A DNA stretch of 64,000 bases from Brevundimonas goettingensis (GTDB lineage Bacteria > Pseudomonadota > Alphaproteobacteria > Caulobacterales > Caulobacteraceae). Positions 17,394 through 25,295 of this stretch are shown here, piece by piece. Numbering within the stretch: the first letter of the stretch is position 1; each line of letters begins with the position of its first letter. Both the position numbers and the translations under genes were made by a program. The notes under the pieces are model-generated. The model was given only the letters and a program-made list of their open reading frames with translations. It made no database searches and had not been told where the DNA came from. Where the stretch lies: positions 2,217,001 to 2,281,000 of the forward strand of contig NZ_CP062222.1 of NCBI RefSeq assembly GCF_017487405.1. Reading direction: 5' to 3'.

Positions 17394-18977
17394 CTACCAC
17401 CAGATCGTATAGACGGCGATCAGGAAGGCGATGACGCCCACCGCGGCCAGGTTGAAGCCCAGCGTCGTCTTGTAGGTGATGTTGTCCAGCTTGATCTTCA
17501 TCGCGTCGGGCTTGGCCGGAACCAGCAGGGACACGATCACCGCGGCGATCAGCGAGGCGACGAAGACGACGCCGACCCGGTTCATGAAGGGGAAGATGAA
17601 CTGGCCGGTGTCCTGCAGCCACCAGAAGACGGCGGACAGAACCACTGAGCCGATCGCGGCGGTCAGGGCGCCGGCCTCGGAGGCCCGCTTCCAGAACAGG
17701 CCCAGCATGAAGATGACCACAATGCCGGGAGTGAAGAAGCCGGTGAACTCCTGAATGAACTGGAAGGCCTGATCGGCCGAGCCCAGCAGCGGACGGGCGG
17801 TCAGGACGCCAATCACCATGGCCACGACGGCGGCGACGCGGCCGACCAGCACCAGGTTCTGCTCGGAGACGTCCTTCCTGACCTTGGCATAGAGGTCCAG
17901 GGTGAAGATGGTCGAGATCGAGTTCACCTTGGAGGCCAGCGAGGCGACGATGGCGGCGATCAGGGCGGCGAAGACCAGACCCTTCAGGCCGGTCGGCAGC
18001 AGGTTCATCATCGTCGGATAGGCCTCGTCCGGCTTGGCCAGACCCGGGGCGATGATCAGGGCCGCCAGACCCGGCAGGACGATGATCACCGGCATCAGCA
18101 GCTTCAGATAGGCTGCGAAGGCGATGCCCTTCTGGGCTTCCGGCAGCGACTTGGCGGCCAGGGCGCGCTGGATGATGTACTGGTTGAAGCCCCAGTAGCT
18201 GATGTTCATGACCCACAGGCCGCCCAGCAGCACGGCGATGCCCGGCAGCTGCTGATAGTGGGGATTGTCCTTCGACAGGATCATGTCGAACTTCTCGGGG
18301 AAGCGATGCAGCAGGGCGGTGAAGCCATCGACGACGCCCGAACCGCCGGTGCTGTCGGCGATATGGTTCAGGGCGATGAAGCCGATGATCAGGCCGCCCG
18401 CGACCAGCAGGGCCACCTGCACGATATCGGTCAGGGCCACAGCCTTCAGGCCGCCCCACAGCTGATAGGCCAGGGCGAAGACGGCGATGCAGAGGATGGC
18501 CAGGTTCTGGTCGATACCGGTCACCGTGGTCACGGCGATGGAGCCCAGCCACAGGATCGAGGTCACGTTCACAAAGACGTAGAGCAGCAGCCAGAAGACG
18601 GCCATCACGTTGCGGATCGTCGGGCCGTACCGCTGCTGCAGGAACTGCGGCATGGTCACGATCTCGTTGCGCAGGAAGATCGGCAGGAAGAACTTGCCCA
18701 CGATCAGCAGGGTCAGGGCCGCCATCCACTCATAGGAGGCGATGCCCAGGCCGATCACATAGCCCGAGCCGCTCATGCCGATAATCTGTTCGGCGGAGAT
18801 GTTGGCCGCGATCAGCGAGGCGCCGATGGCCCACCAGGGCAGGTTCTTGGACGCCAGGAAATAGTCGGTGGAGGTCTTCTTGGCCCCCGACTTGTCGCGC
18901 GAGACCCACTGGGCCAGGCCGAAGATCGCCACGGCGTAGATAGCCAGGATGACCAGATCTATGACTGCAAGTTTCAC
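17394..18977 (-). CDS. Sodium/sugar symporter of the SSS family (vSGLT-like), probable galactose importer
   Basis: An inner-membrane symporter of about 527 residues with some 14 hydrophobic helices. Family features include TDYFLASKNLPWWAIGASLIAANISAEQ, LWGGLKAVALTD and ALIAAIVASLASKVNSISTIF, where the last region carries Na+-binding small and hydroxyl residues. It most resembles the Vibrio Na+/galactose transporter type. The GTG start at 18977 is preceded by GGGGGGA at good distance; a TTG at 18992 would place that ribosome site inside the gene. It heads the leftward galactonate operon and shares a promoter region with the IclR gene. Galactose as substrate is inferred from context. Confidence 0.9.
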   Translation of the reverse strand: MKLAVIDLVILAIYAVAIFGLAQWVSRDKSGAKKTSTDYFLASKNLPWWAIGASLIAANISAEQIIGMSGSGYVIGLGIASYEWMAALTLLIVGKFFLPIFLRNEIVTMPQFLQQRYGPTIRNVMAVFWLLLYVFVNVTSILWLGSIAVTTVTGIDQNLAILCIAVFALAYQLWGGLKAVALTDIVQVALLVAGGLIIGFIALNHIADSTGGSGVVDGFTALLHRFPEKFDMILSKDNPHYQQLPGIAVLLGGLWVMNISYWGFNQYIIQRALAAKSLPEAQKGIAFAAYLKLLMPVIIVLPGLAALIIAPGLAKPDEAYPTMMNLLPTGLKGLVFAALIAAIVASLASKVNSISTIFTLDLYAKVRKDVSEQNLVLVGRVAAVVAMVIGVLTARPLLGSADQAFQFIQEFTGFFTPGIVVIFMLGLFWKRASEAGALTAAIGSVVLSAVFWWLQDTGQFIFPFMNRVGVVFVASLIAAVIVSLLVPAKPDAMKIKLDNITYKTTLGFNLAAVGVIAFLIAVYTIWW

Positions 18978-19077
18978 GCGGAGTCCCCCCAAGGGCTGTC
19001 GTTCTTCGACGCTGTGGGCAGGGACGCTAGGCCAAGGGTCGGGGATCGTCCACCTGATTTTTATATCTGGCGATACA

Positions 19078-19097
19078 TTTCATTGGTGATCACAATG
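19078..19097. promoter_or_regulatory. Candidate operator in the symporter/IclR divergent promoter
   Basis: The bases TTTCATTGGTGATCACAATG contain the half-site TTTCATTG found in the palindrome at 20022, and they overlap a near-palindrome CATT-N9-AATG. The site is 53 bases before the IclR start and 101 bases before the symporter start, so it could control both. Confidence 0.4.
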
Positions 19098-19149
19098 AGT
19101 GTGGCGCGCGCGACGCCCGCGGCCTAGGCTGACGTCAGGAGGATTCTCG

Positions 19150-19920
19150 ATGACCATGCAGGACGAGTCGGATCGCAAATACCGCGCTCCGGCTCTGGAA
19201 AAGGGGCTGGACGTGCTCGAGTTGCTGTCGTCTCACGGCCGTCCCATGACGCCGTCGCAGATGTCGGTGGAGCTGGGCCGGTCGGTCAGCGAACTGTTCC
19301 GCATGATTCAGGTGCTGGAGTTCCGGCACTATATCGAGGCCACGCCCGACGGCTACCGCCCCACCAACCGCCTGTTTTCGCTGGGCATGACCCAGGCGCC
19401 GGTCAAGTCGCTGACCGAAGGCGCCCTGCCGATTATGCGCGATCTGGCGCGCGACACCGTCCAGTCCTGCCACCTCGTCGTCCCGACAGAGGACCAGATC
19501 GTGGTCATCGCCCGCATCGAGAGCCCCGGCGACCTGGGCTATTCCGTGCGTCTCGGCTATCGCCGCAGCATCATCGACGCCTCGTCCGGCCTGCTCTTCT
19601 ACGGCTGCGCATCCGATCGCACCCAGGTAGCCCTGAAGGCGCGTCTTGAGCCGCTCTACGACGCCGACCGTCTGGCCCGTTACTATGCCGACGCCGAGGC
19701 CGCGGCCGCGCAGGGCTTCGTCCGCCGCGCGAGCGACTTCGTCATGGGGGTCACCGATCTGGTCGCCCCGATCATGGGCGCCGACAGCGTCATCGCCACC
19801 CTGATCACCCCCTATATCCAGCACGCCGGCGCGGCCTGCGATATCGACGCCTCGCTGGAGTACCTGCGCGCGGCCGTGCGCGCCATCTCGGCGGAAATGT
19901 CGGGCATGTCGCAAGCCTGA
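19150..19920 (+). CDS. IclR-family transcriptional regulator of the galactose locus
   Basis: A 256-residue regulator starting MTMQDESDRKYRAPALEKGL, with a good AGGAGGA ribosome site. An N-terminal winged helix-turn-helix covers about 12-75 (KGLDVLELLSSHGRPMTPSQ, ELFRMIQVLE, YRPTNRLFSLG). The IclR effector-binding domain covers about 85-250 (LARDTVQSCHLVV, SSGLLFYGCAS, GVTDLVAPIMG). Unlike the commonest IclR domain it has few conserved glycines around the TGxGK region. It is divergent from the symporter operon and precedes the sugar dehydrogenase. Repression released by a sugar acid such as galactonate or KDGal is the natural model but is inferred. Confidence 0.9.
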   Translation: MTMQDESDRKYRAPALEKGLDVLELLSSHGRPMTPSQMSVELGRSVSELFRMIQVLEFRHYIEATPDGYRPTNRLFSLGMTQAPVKSLTEGALPIMRDLARDTVQSCHLVVPTEDQIVVIARIESPGDLGYSVRLGYRRSIIDASSGLLFYGCASDRTQVALKARLEPLYDADRLARYYADAEAAAAQGFVRRASDFVMGVTDLVAPIMGADSVIATLITPYIQHAGAACDIDASLEYLRAAVRAISAEMSGMSQA

Positions 19921-20021
19921 GTCACAGGCCTGAGTCACCGGCTCAATCAAAGGCTTGGGCTCATATTCGGTAACCGCCGTTGACTTGGCGGAGACGCGCC
20001 GTCATTTTTGCCTGCAATATC

Positions 20022-20039
20022 GCTTTCATTGATGAAAGC
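20022..20039. promoter_or_regulatory. Perfect palindrome GCTTTCAT-TG-ATGAAAGC before the sugar dehydrogenase
   Basis: Two 8-base arms with a 2-base centre lie 45 bases before the SDR start. This is the best operator candidate for the IclR regulator. Related half-sites occur at 19078 and at 22644-22676. Confidence 0.55.
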
Positions 20040-20083
20040 AGCAAAGACGCCGCGGAGACCGCTCCCGGCAGCAGGGAAACGAC

Positions 20084-20833
20084 ATGGGCGCGATCTATCC
20101 TGACCTGGCCGGCAAGGTCGTCATCGTCACCGGCGGGGCCGGCGGCATCGGCGAGGCCATCACCCGGTCCTTCATCGCCCAGAAGGCGAAGGTCGGCTTC
20201 CTCGACATCGACGTCGTGCGCGGCGAACGTCTGGCCGCCGAGCTCGGCGCCGACGCCCGCTTCGTGAAGTGCGACCTGACCGACATCCCGGCGCTCAAGG
20301 CCGCGATCCAGACCGTTCGCGACGCCTTCGGGCCCATCGACGTCCTGATCAACAACGCCGCCCACGACGAGCGCCACGCGACGCTCGAGGTCACCGAGGA
20401 CTACTGGGACGGCCGCATGGCCGTGAACCTGAAGCACCAGTTCTTCGCCGCCCAAGCGGTCCTCCCGGACATGCAGGCGACCGGCAAGGGCGCCATCGTC
20501 AACATGGGCTCGACCTCCTGGGTCATCGGCCAGGGCGGCATGCCCGCCTACACGGCGTCCAAGTCGGCGGTCATCGGCCTGACCCGCTCCCTCGCGCGCG
20601 ATTTCGGCGAGTTCGGCGTGCGGGTGAACGCCATCGCCCCCGGCTGGATCATGACCGAGCGCCAGCTCGAGCTCTGGGTCACGCCCGAGACCGAGAAGAG
20701 CATCTACGAGAACCAGTGCCTGAAGCGCCGCCTCGTCCCTGACGATATCGCCAGGGTCGCCGTCTTCATGAGCTCCGACGAAGCCGGCGCCATCACCAAC
20801 CAGCACTACATCGTCGACGGCGGCTGGAACTGA
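20084..20833 (+). CDS. Short-chain dehydrogenase, probable D-galactose 1-dehydrogenase (XylB-like)
   Basis: A 249-residue classical SDR. The cofactor loop VTGGAGGIG is at 15-23, and D41 at the end of strand two (FLDID) favours NAD+. NNAAHDERH replaces NNAG. The catalytic residues are S143 or S145 and Y156-x3-K160 (YTASK). The N-terminus (AIYPDLAGK) and overall pattern resemble Caulobacter xylose dehydrogenase XylB. The next gene, overlapping by one base, resembles XylD. Because KDGal kinase and KDPGal aldolase are in the same locus, I infer oxidation of D-galactose to galactonolactone. L-arabinose or D-fucose are alternatives. Confidence 0.85.
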   Translation: MGAIYPDLAGKVVIVTGGAGGIGEAITRSFIAQKAKVGFLDIDVVRGERLAAELGADARFVKCDLTDIPALKAAIQTVRDAFGPIDVLINNAAHDERHATLEVTEDYWDGRMAVNLKHQFFAAQAVLPDMQATGKGAIVNMGSTSWVIGQGGMPAYTASKSAVIGLTRSLARDFGEFGVRVNAIAPGWIMTERQLELWVTPETEKSIYENQCLKRRLVPDDIARVAVFMSSDEAGAITNQHYIVDGGWN

Positions 20834-22638
20834 TGACCGCTCCTTTCAAGCCTCTGAAGAAGCCCCTGCGGTCGCGCGCCTGGTTCAACAATCCGGACAA
20901 CCCGGACATGACCGCCCTCTATCTTGAGCGGTATCTGAACTACGGCCTGACCCGCGAGGAGCTGCAGTCCGACAAGCCGATCATCGGCATCGCCCAGACC
21001 GGCTCGGACCTCAGCCCCTGCAACCGGCACCACATCGAACTGGCCAAGCGGGTCCGCGAAGGCATCCGTGAGGCCGGCGGCATCTGTATGGAGTTCCCGG
21101 TCCATCCGATTCAGGAGACCGGCAAGCGCCCCACGGCGGGGCTGGATCGCAACCTCGCCTACCTCGGCCTGGTGGAGAGCCTCTACGGCTATCCGCTGGA
21201 CGGCGTCGTCCTGACTATCGGCTGCGACAAGACCACCCCCGCCTGCCTGATGGCCGCCGCCACCGTGGACATGCCCGCCATCGCCCTGTCGGTCGGGCCG
21301 ATGCTGAACGGCTGGCACCGCGGCGAACGCACCGGCTCGGGCACAATCATCTGGAAGGCGCGCGAGATGATGGCGCGCGGCGATCTCGACTACGAAGGTT
21401 TCATCGACCTGGTCGCCACCTCGGCGCCGTCAGTCGGCTACTGCAACACCATGGGCACGGCCACGACGATGAACTCGCTGGCCGAGGCGCTCGGCATGTC
21501 CCTGCCCGGCTCGGCGGCCATTCCGGCGCCGTACCGCGAACGGGCCCAGGTCGCCTATGAGACCGGCCGGCGCATCGTCGACATGGTCCGCGAGGATCTG
21601 AAGCCGTCGGACATCCTGACCAAAGAGGCGTTCCACAACGCCATCGTCGTCAACTCGGCCATCGGCGGCTCCACCAACGCCCCCATCCACCTGACGGCCC
21701 TGGCGCGTCACGCCCACGTCGATGTGCCGCTGGAAGACTGGCAGACCAAGGGGCTGCACGTGCCCCTGCTGGTCAATCTGCAGCCGGCCGGCGCCTACCT
21801 CGGCGAGGACTACCACCAGGCCGGCGGCGTCCCCGCCGTGGTCGCCGAACTGATGCGTCAGGGGCTGATCCACGAGGGCGCCATGACGGTCAACGGCATG
21901 ACCATGGGCGACAACTGCCGGAACGCCGAGATCGTCCTGCCCGACGTCATCCGCACCTTCGACACGGCGCTCAAGACCGACGCCGGCTTCGTCGTGCTCA
22001 GCGGCAGCCTGTTCAACTCGGCGGTGATGAAGCTCAGCGTCATCTCGCCCGAGTTCCGCGACCGATATCTGTCCAACCCGGACGACCCCAACGCCTTCGA
22101 AGGCCCGGTCGTCGTCTTCGACGGACCCGAGGACTATCACCACCGCATCGACGATCCGGCGACCGGGATCACCGAACAGACCCTTCTGGTTATGCGCGGC
22201 GCTGGCCCCATCGGCTATCCGGGCGCGGCCGAGGTCGTGAACATGCGGCCACCCGCCCACCTGATCAAAAAGGGGATCACCGCCCTTGCCTGCATCGGCG
22301 ACGGACGCCAGTCGGGCACCTCGGGCAGTCCCTCCATCCTCAACGCCTCGCCCGAGGCGGCCGCGGGCGGGAACATCGCCCTGATCCAGACGGGCGACCG
22401 GGTGCGCATCGACCTGAACACCGGCCGTGCCGACATCCTGATCCCCGAGGCCGAGCTGGCCGAGCGTCGCGAGGGGCTCAAGGCGGCGGGCGGCTACGCC
22501 TACCCCGCCTCCCAGACGCCCTGGCAGGAGATTCAGCGGTCCATGGTCGGCCAGCTGGAGACCGGCGCCGTGCTCGAATCCGCCGTGAAATACCACCGCA
22601 TCATCGACACCCTCGGGTTGCCCCGCGATAGCCACTAG
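20833..22638 (+). CDS. IlvD/Edd-family sugar-acid dehydratase, probable galactonate dehydratase
   Basis: A 601-residue Fe-S dehydratase. The three cluster cysteines of the family are visible: C63 (SPCNRHH), C131 (GCDKTTP, with the K133 Mg-binding position) and C204 (GYCNTMGTA). [19 protein letters not shown] near the C-terminus is typical of the sugar-acid branch. It resembles Caulobacter XylD throughout ([33 protein letters not shown]). It should remove water from galactonate to give 2-keto-3-deoxygalactonate, the substrate of the DgoK kinase. This is notable because classic DgoD is an enolase-superfamily enzyme. Its start overlaps the dehydrogenase stop (TGATG). Confidence 0.9.
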   Translation: MTAPFKPLKKPLRSRAWFNNPDNPDMTALYLERYLNYGLTREELQSDKPIIGIAQTGSDLSPCNRHHIELAKRVREGIREAGGICMEFPVHPIQETGKRPTAGLDRNLAYLGLVESLYGYPLDGVVLTIGCDKTTPACLMAAATVDMPAIALSVGPMLNGWHRGERTGSGTIIWKAREMMARGDLDYEGFIDLVATSAPSVGYCNTMGTATTMNSLAEALGMSLPGSAAIPAPYRERAQVAYETGRRIVDMVREDLKPSDILTKEAFHNAIVVNSAIGGSTNAPIHLTALARHAHVDVPLEDWQTKGLHVPLLVNLQPAGAYLGEDYHQAGGVPAVVAELMRQGLIHEGAMTVNGMTMGDNCRNAEIVLPDVIRTFDTALKTDAGFVVLSGSLFNSAVMKLSVISPEFRDRYLSNPDDPNAFEGPVVVFDGPEDYHHRIDDPATGITEQTLLVMRGAGPIGYPGAAEVVNMRPPAHLIKKGITALACIGDGRQSGTSGSPSILNASPEAAAGGNIALIQTGDRVRIDLNTGRADILIPEAELAERREGLKAAGGYAYPASQTPWQEIQRSMVGQLETGAVLESAVKYHRIIDTLGLPRDSH

Positions 22639-22643
22639 CGGCG

Positions 22644-22676
22644 ATTTTCACGGCGCATCGCGTCGCATATGAAAAT
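22644..22676. promoter_or_regulatory. Inverted repeat ATTTTCA-N19-TGAAAAT before the beta-galactosidase
   Basis: Two 7-base arms flank 19 bases in the 123-base gap after the dehydratase gene. An AT-rich patch and a TTGACA (22684-22689) follow, so a separate promoter here is plausible. The arms share the TTTCA/TGAAA core seen at 20022-20039. Confidence 0.4.
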
Positions 22677-22761
22677 TATTTTATTGACAGAAGTTCCGCG
22701 CGGCGGTTTCCTGCCTGCAAGAGGTCGGGAACAGGCCTGAGCACATCAGGGAGGCGCTGCG

Positions 22762-25269
22762 TTGAAGCGCGAGGTTTCACAATCGACCGTGGTTGATCGC
22801 CGCGTCCTGATGCAGGGCGCGGGTGTTCTGGCTGTCGCCTCCGCCTTCGCGCTTCCCGCCGCCGCTGCTGACCCCACCGTCGCCCGTCGCCGTGTGAAGC
22901 TGGCCTTCGACTGGAAGCATGCGCTCGGCCACGCCGCCGATATGGACAAGGATTTCGGCTTCGGCCGCGACCAGCGCACCTATGCCAAGACCGGCGGCTC
23001 CGAGAGCTCGCCCATCGCCCTGGCCGCTCTGGCGACCTTCGACGATTCCGCATGGACCACGGTTCAGGTGCCGCACGACTGGGCCATCGACCTGCCCTAT
23101 GATCCGGGTCCCGGCGGCTTCAAGGACGATCAGGACGATCCCCGCGCCGCCCACGGCTACAAGGCTCTGGGCCGCGACCATCCCGAAAACAGCGTCGGCT
23201 GGTATCGGCGCAAGCTGGACATCCCGGCGGACTGGGCCGGCCAGCGGGTGGGTCTGGAGTTCGACGGCGCCTTCCGCGACGTGGTCGTCTTCCTGAACGG
23301 GATCATCGTCGACGAGCATGACGGCGGCTACACCCCCTTCACCGTCGACATCACCGACGTGGCCAAGCCCGGTCAGGACAACTGGCTGGTCGTCCGCGTC
23401 GACGCCAGCCTCGGCGAAGGCTGGTTCTACGAGGGCGCGGGCCTGTATCGCCACGTCTGGCTGACCGCGACCGCCCCCCTGCACGTTGTCCCCAACGGCG
23501 CCTTCATCCGGTCCGAACCGCGCGGTTCCGGCGCCGTCGGCAAGATCGAGGTCGCCGTCCGCAACCAGGCCGACGCTCCGCAGAACGCCACGGTCCGAAC
23601 CATCGTCTCCGCCCCCAACGGTCTGGAGATGGCCCGCGCCGAGACGCCCCTGACGCTCGAGGGCTGGAGCGACGGCAAAGTCGAGGCCGACCTGCGCTGG
23701 CCCACCGCTCCCCTCTGGTCGCCCGCCGACCCGCAGCTGCATCGTCTGACCACCGAGGTCGAGGTCGACGGCGTCGTCGTGGACCGCACCGAGACCGCCT
23801 TTGGCGTCCGCTCCGCCGTCTTCGATGCCAGGCGCGGCTTCCTGCTGAACGGCGAACCGCTGAAACTGCTCGGCGCCTGCTGCCACCAGGACCACGCCGG
23901 CGTCGGCGCGGCCATTCCGGACGCCCTGCAGGACTGGCGGATCCGCCAGCTCAAGGCCATGGGCTGCAACGCCTATCGCGCCTCGCACAATCCGGCGACG
24001 CCCGAGCTGATGGACGCCTGCGACCGGCTGGGCATGCTGGTCATCGCCGAGACCCGGCGCATGTCCTCCGACGAAGAGTCGATGAAGGAACTGGCGAGCC
24101 TGATCCGCCGCGACCGCAACCGCCCATCCGTCATCGCCTGGTCGATCGGCAATGAGGAACAGGCCATCCAGGGCAACGAGACCGGCGCCGCCGTCGCCCG
24201 CACCATGAAGCGGATGGTCAACCGGCTGGACCCTTCCCGCCCGGTCACGGCGGCCAAGGATCAGGACTTCGACACCGGCGTCTCGCGCGTCGTCGACATC
24301 CTCGGCTTCAACTACCGCACGCCCCAGATGGAGGGCTATCACGCCCGTTTCCCGGACCAGCCGATCATGGGCACGGAGACCGGCAGCACCGTCTCGACCC
24401 GCGGCGAATATATCCTCGACGTTCCGGGCCACATCGTCCCAGCCTATGACCGCGAACATCCCTGGTGGGCCTCGACGGCCGAGGACTGGTGGACCATCGC
24501 GGCGGAGCGTCCCTACATCGCGGGCGGCTTCATCTGGACCGGCTTCGACTATCGCGGCGAGCCCACGCCCTACGCCCGCTGGCCCAGCGTCGGCTCCTAC
24601 TTCGGCGCGATGGACTCCTGCGGCTTCCCGAAGGACAATTTCTGGTACTACCGCGCCTGGTGGCGGCCCGAGCCCCTGCTGCACCTCTTCCCGCACTGGA
24701 ACTGGGAAGGCCGCGAGGGCCAGGACGTCGAGGTCTGGGTCCATTCCAATCTCGACCGCGTCGAACTGTTCCTGAACGGCCGCTCGGTCGGAGCCAGGGA
24801 CGTCGTCGCCAATCGGCACCTGGCCTGGATGGTCCCCTACGCCCCCGGGGTGCTGGAGGCGCGCGGCTGGAAGAACGGCCGCCTGGTCGCGACCCAGCGC
24901 CGCGAGACCGCCGGCGACCCTGCGGCCCTGACCCTGACCATCGATCGCAACGCGCTCAGCGCCGACGGCGAGGACGTGGGCATGATCACCGCGAGCGTGG
25001 TCGACCGCCGTGGCCGCCCCTGCCCGCACGCCGACGATCTGGTCGTGTTCGAGGTCTCGGGCGACGCCCGCGTCATCGGCGTGGGAAACGGCAATCCGGT
25101 TAGCCACGAGGCCGACCGCGCCGACCGCAGAAAACTCTTCAACGGACTGGCCCAGGCCATTCTGCAAGCCGGCCGCACGGGCGGCGCCATCACCGTCACC
25201 GCACGCGCCGAGGGCCTCCGCCCCGCCGTCCTGCGGCTCGACGCCCACACTGTCAGACAATCGACCTGA
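22762..25269 (+). CDS. GH2 beta-galactosidase with twin-arginine signal
   Basis: An 835-residue glycoside hydrolase family 2 enzyme. The N-terminus VVDRRVLMQGAGVLAVASAF looks like a Tat signal, so it is probably periplasmic. The sugar-binding jelly roll covers about 45-220, an Ig-like domain about 225-330 and the TIM barrel about 335-600. The acid/base is E465 (SIGNEE) and the nucleophile E539 (MGTETGS). A DUF4982-like and a C-terminal GH2 beta-sandwich follow (about 640-830). The TTG start has AGGGAGG upstream. It should release galactose from galacto-oligosaccharides made by the GH53 enzyme two genes downstream. Beta-glucuronidase-like activity is less likely given the setting. Confidence 0.9.
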   Translation: MKREVSQSTVVDRRVLMQGAGVLAVASAFALPAAAADPTVARRRVKLAFDWKHALGHAADMDKDFGFGRDQRTYAKTGGSESSPIALAALATFDDSAWTTVQVPHDWAIDLPYDPGPGGFKDDQDDPRAAHGYKALGRDHPENSVGWYRRKLDIPADWAGQRVGLEFDGAFRDVVVFLNGIIVDEHDGGYTPFTVDITDVAKPGQDNWLVVRVDASLGEGWFYEGAGLYRHVWLTATAPLHVVPNGAFIRSEPRGSGAVGKIEVAVRNQADAPQNATVRTIVSAPNGLEMARAETPLTLEGWSDGKVEADLRWPTAPLWSPADPQLHRLTTEVEVDGVVVDRTETAFGVRSAVFDARRGFLLNGEPLKLLGACCHQDHAGVGAAIPDALQDWRIRQLKAMGCNAYRASHNPATPELMDACDRLGMLVIAETRRMSSDEESMKELASLIRRDRNRPSVIAWSIGNEEQAIQGNETGAAVARTMKRMVNRLDPSRPVTAAKDQDFDTGVSRVVDILGFNYRTPQMEGYHARFPDQPIMGTETGSTVSTRGEYILDVPGHIVPAYDREHPWWASTAEDWWTIAAERPYIAGGFIWTGFDYRGEPTPYARWPSVGSYFGAMDSCGFPKDNFWYYRAWWRPEPLLHLFPHWNWEGREGQDVEVWVHSNLDRVELFLNGRSVGARDVVANRHLAWMVPYAPGVLEARGWKNGRLVATQRRETAGDPAALTLTIDRNALSADGEDVGMITASVVDRRGRPCPHADDLVVFEVSGDARVIGVGNGNPVSHEADRADRRKLFNGLAQAILQAGRTGGAITVTARAEGLRPAVLRLDAHTVRQST

Positions 25270-25295
25270 AATCAGGCGAACCAGGGGAGGACACC

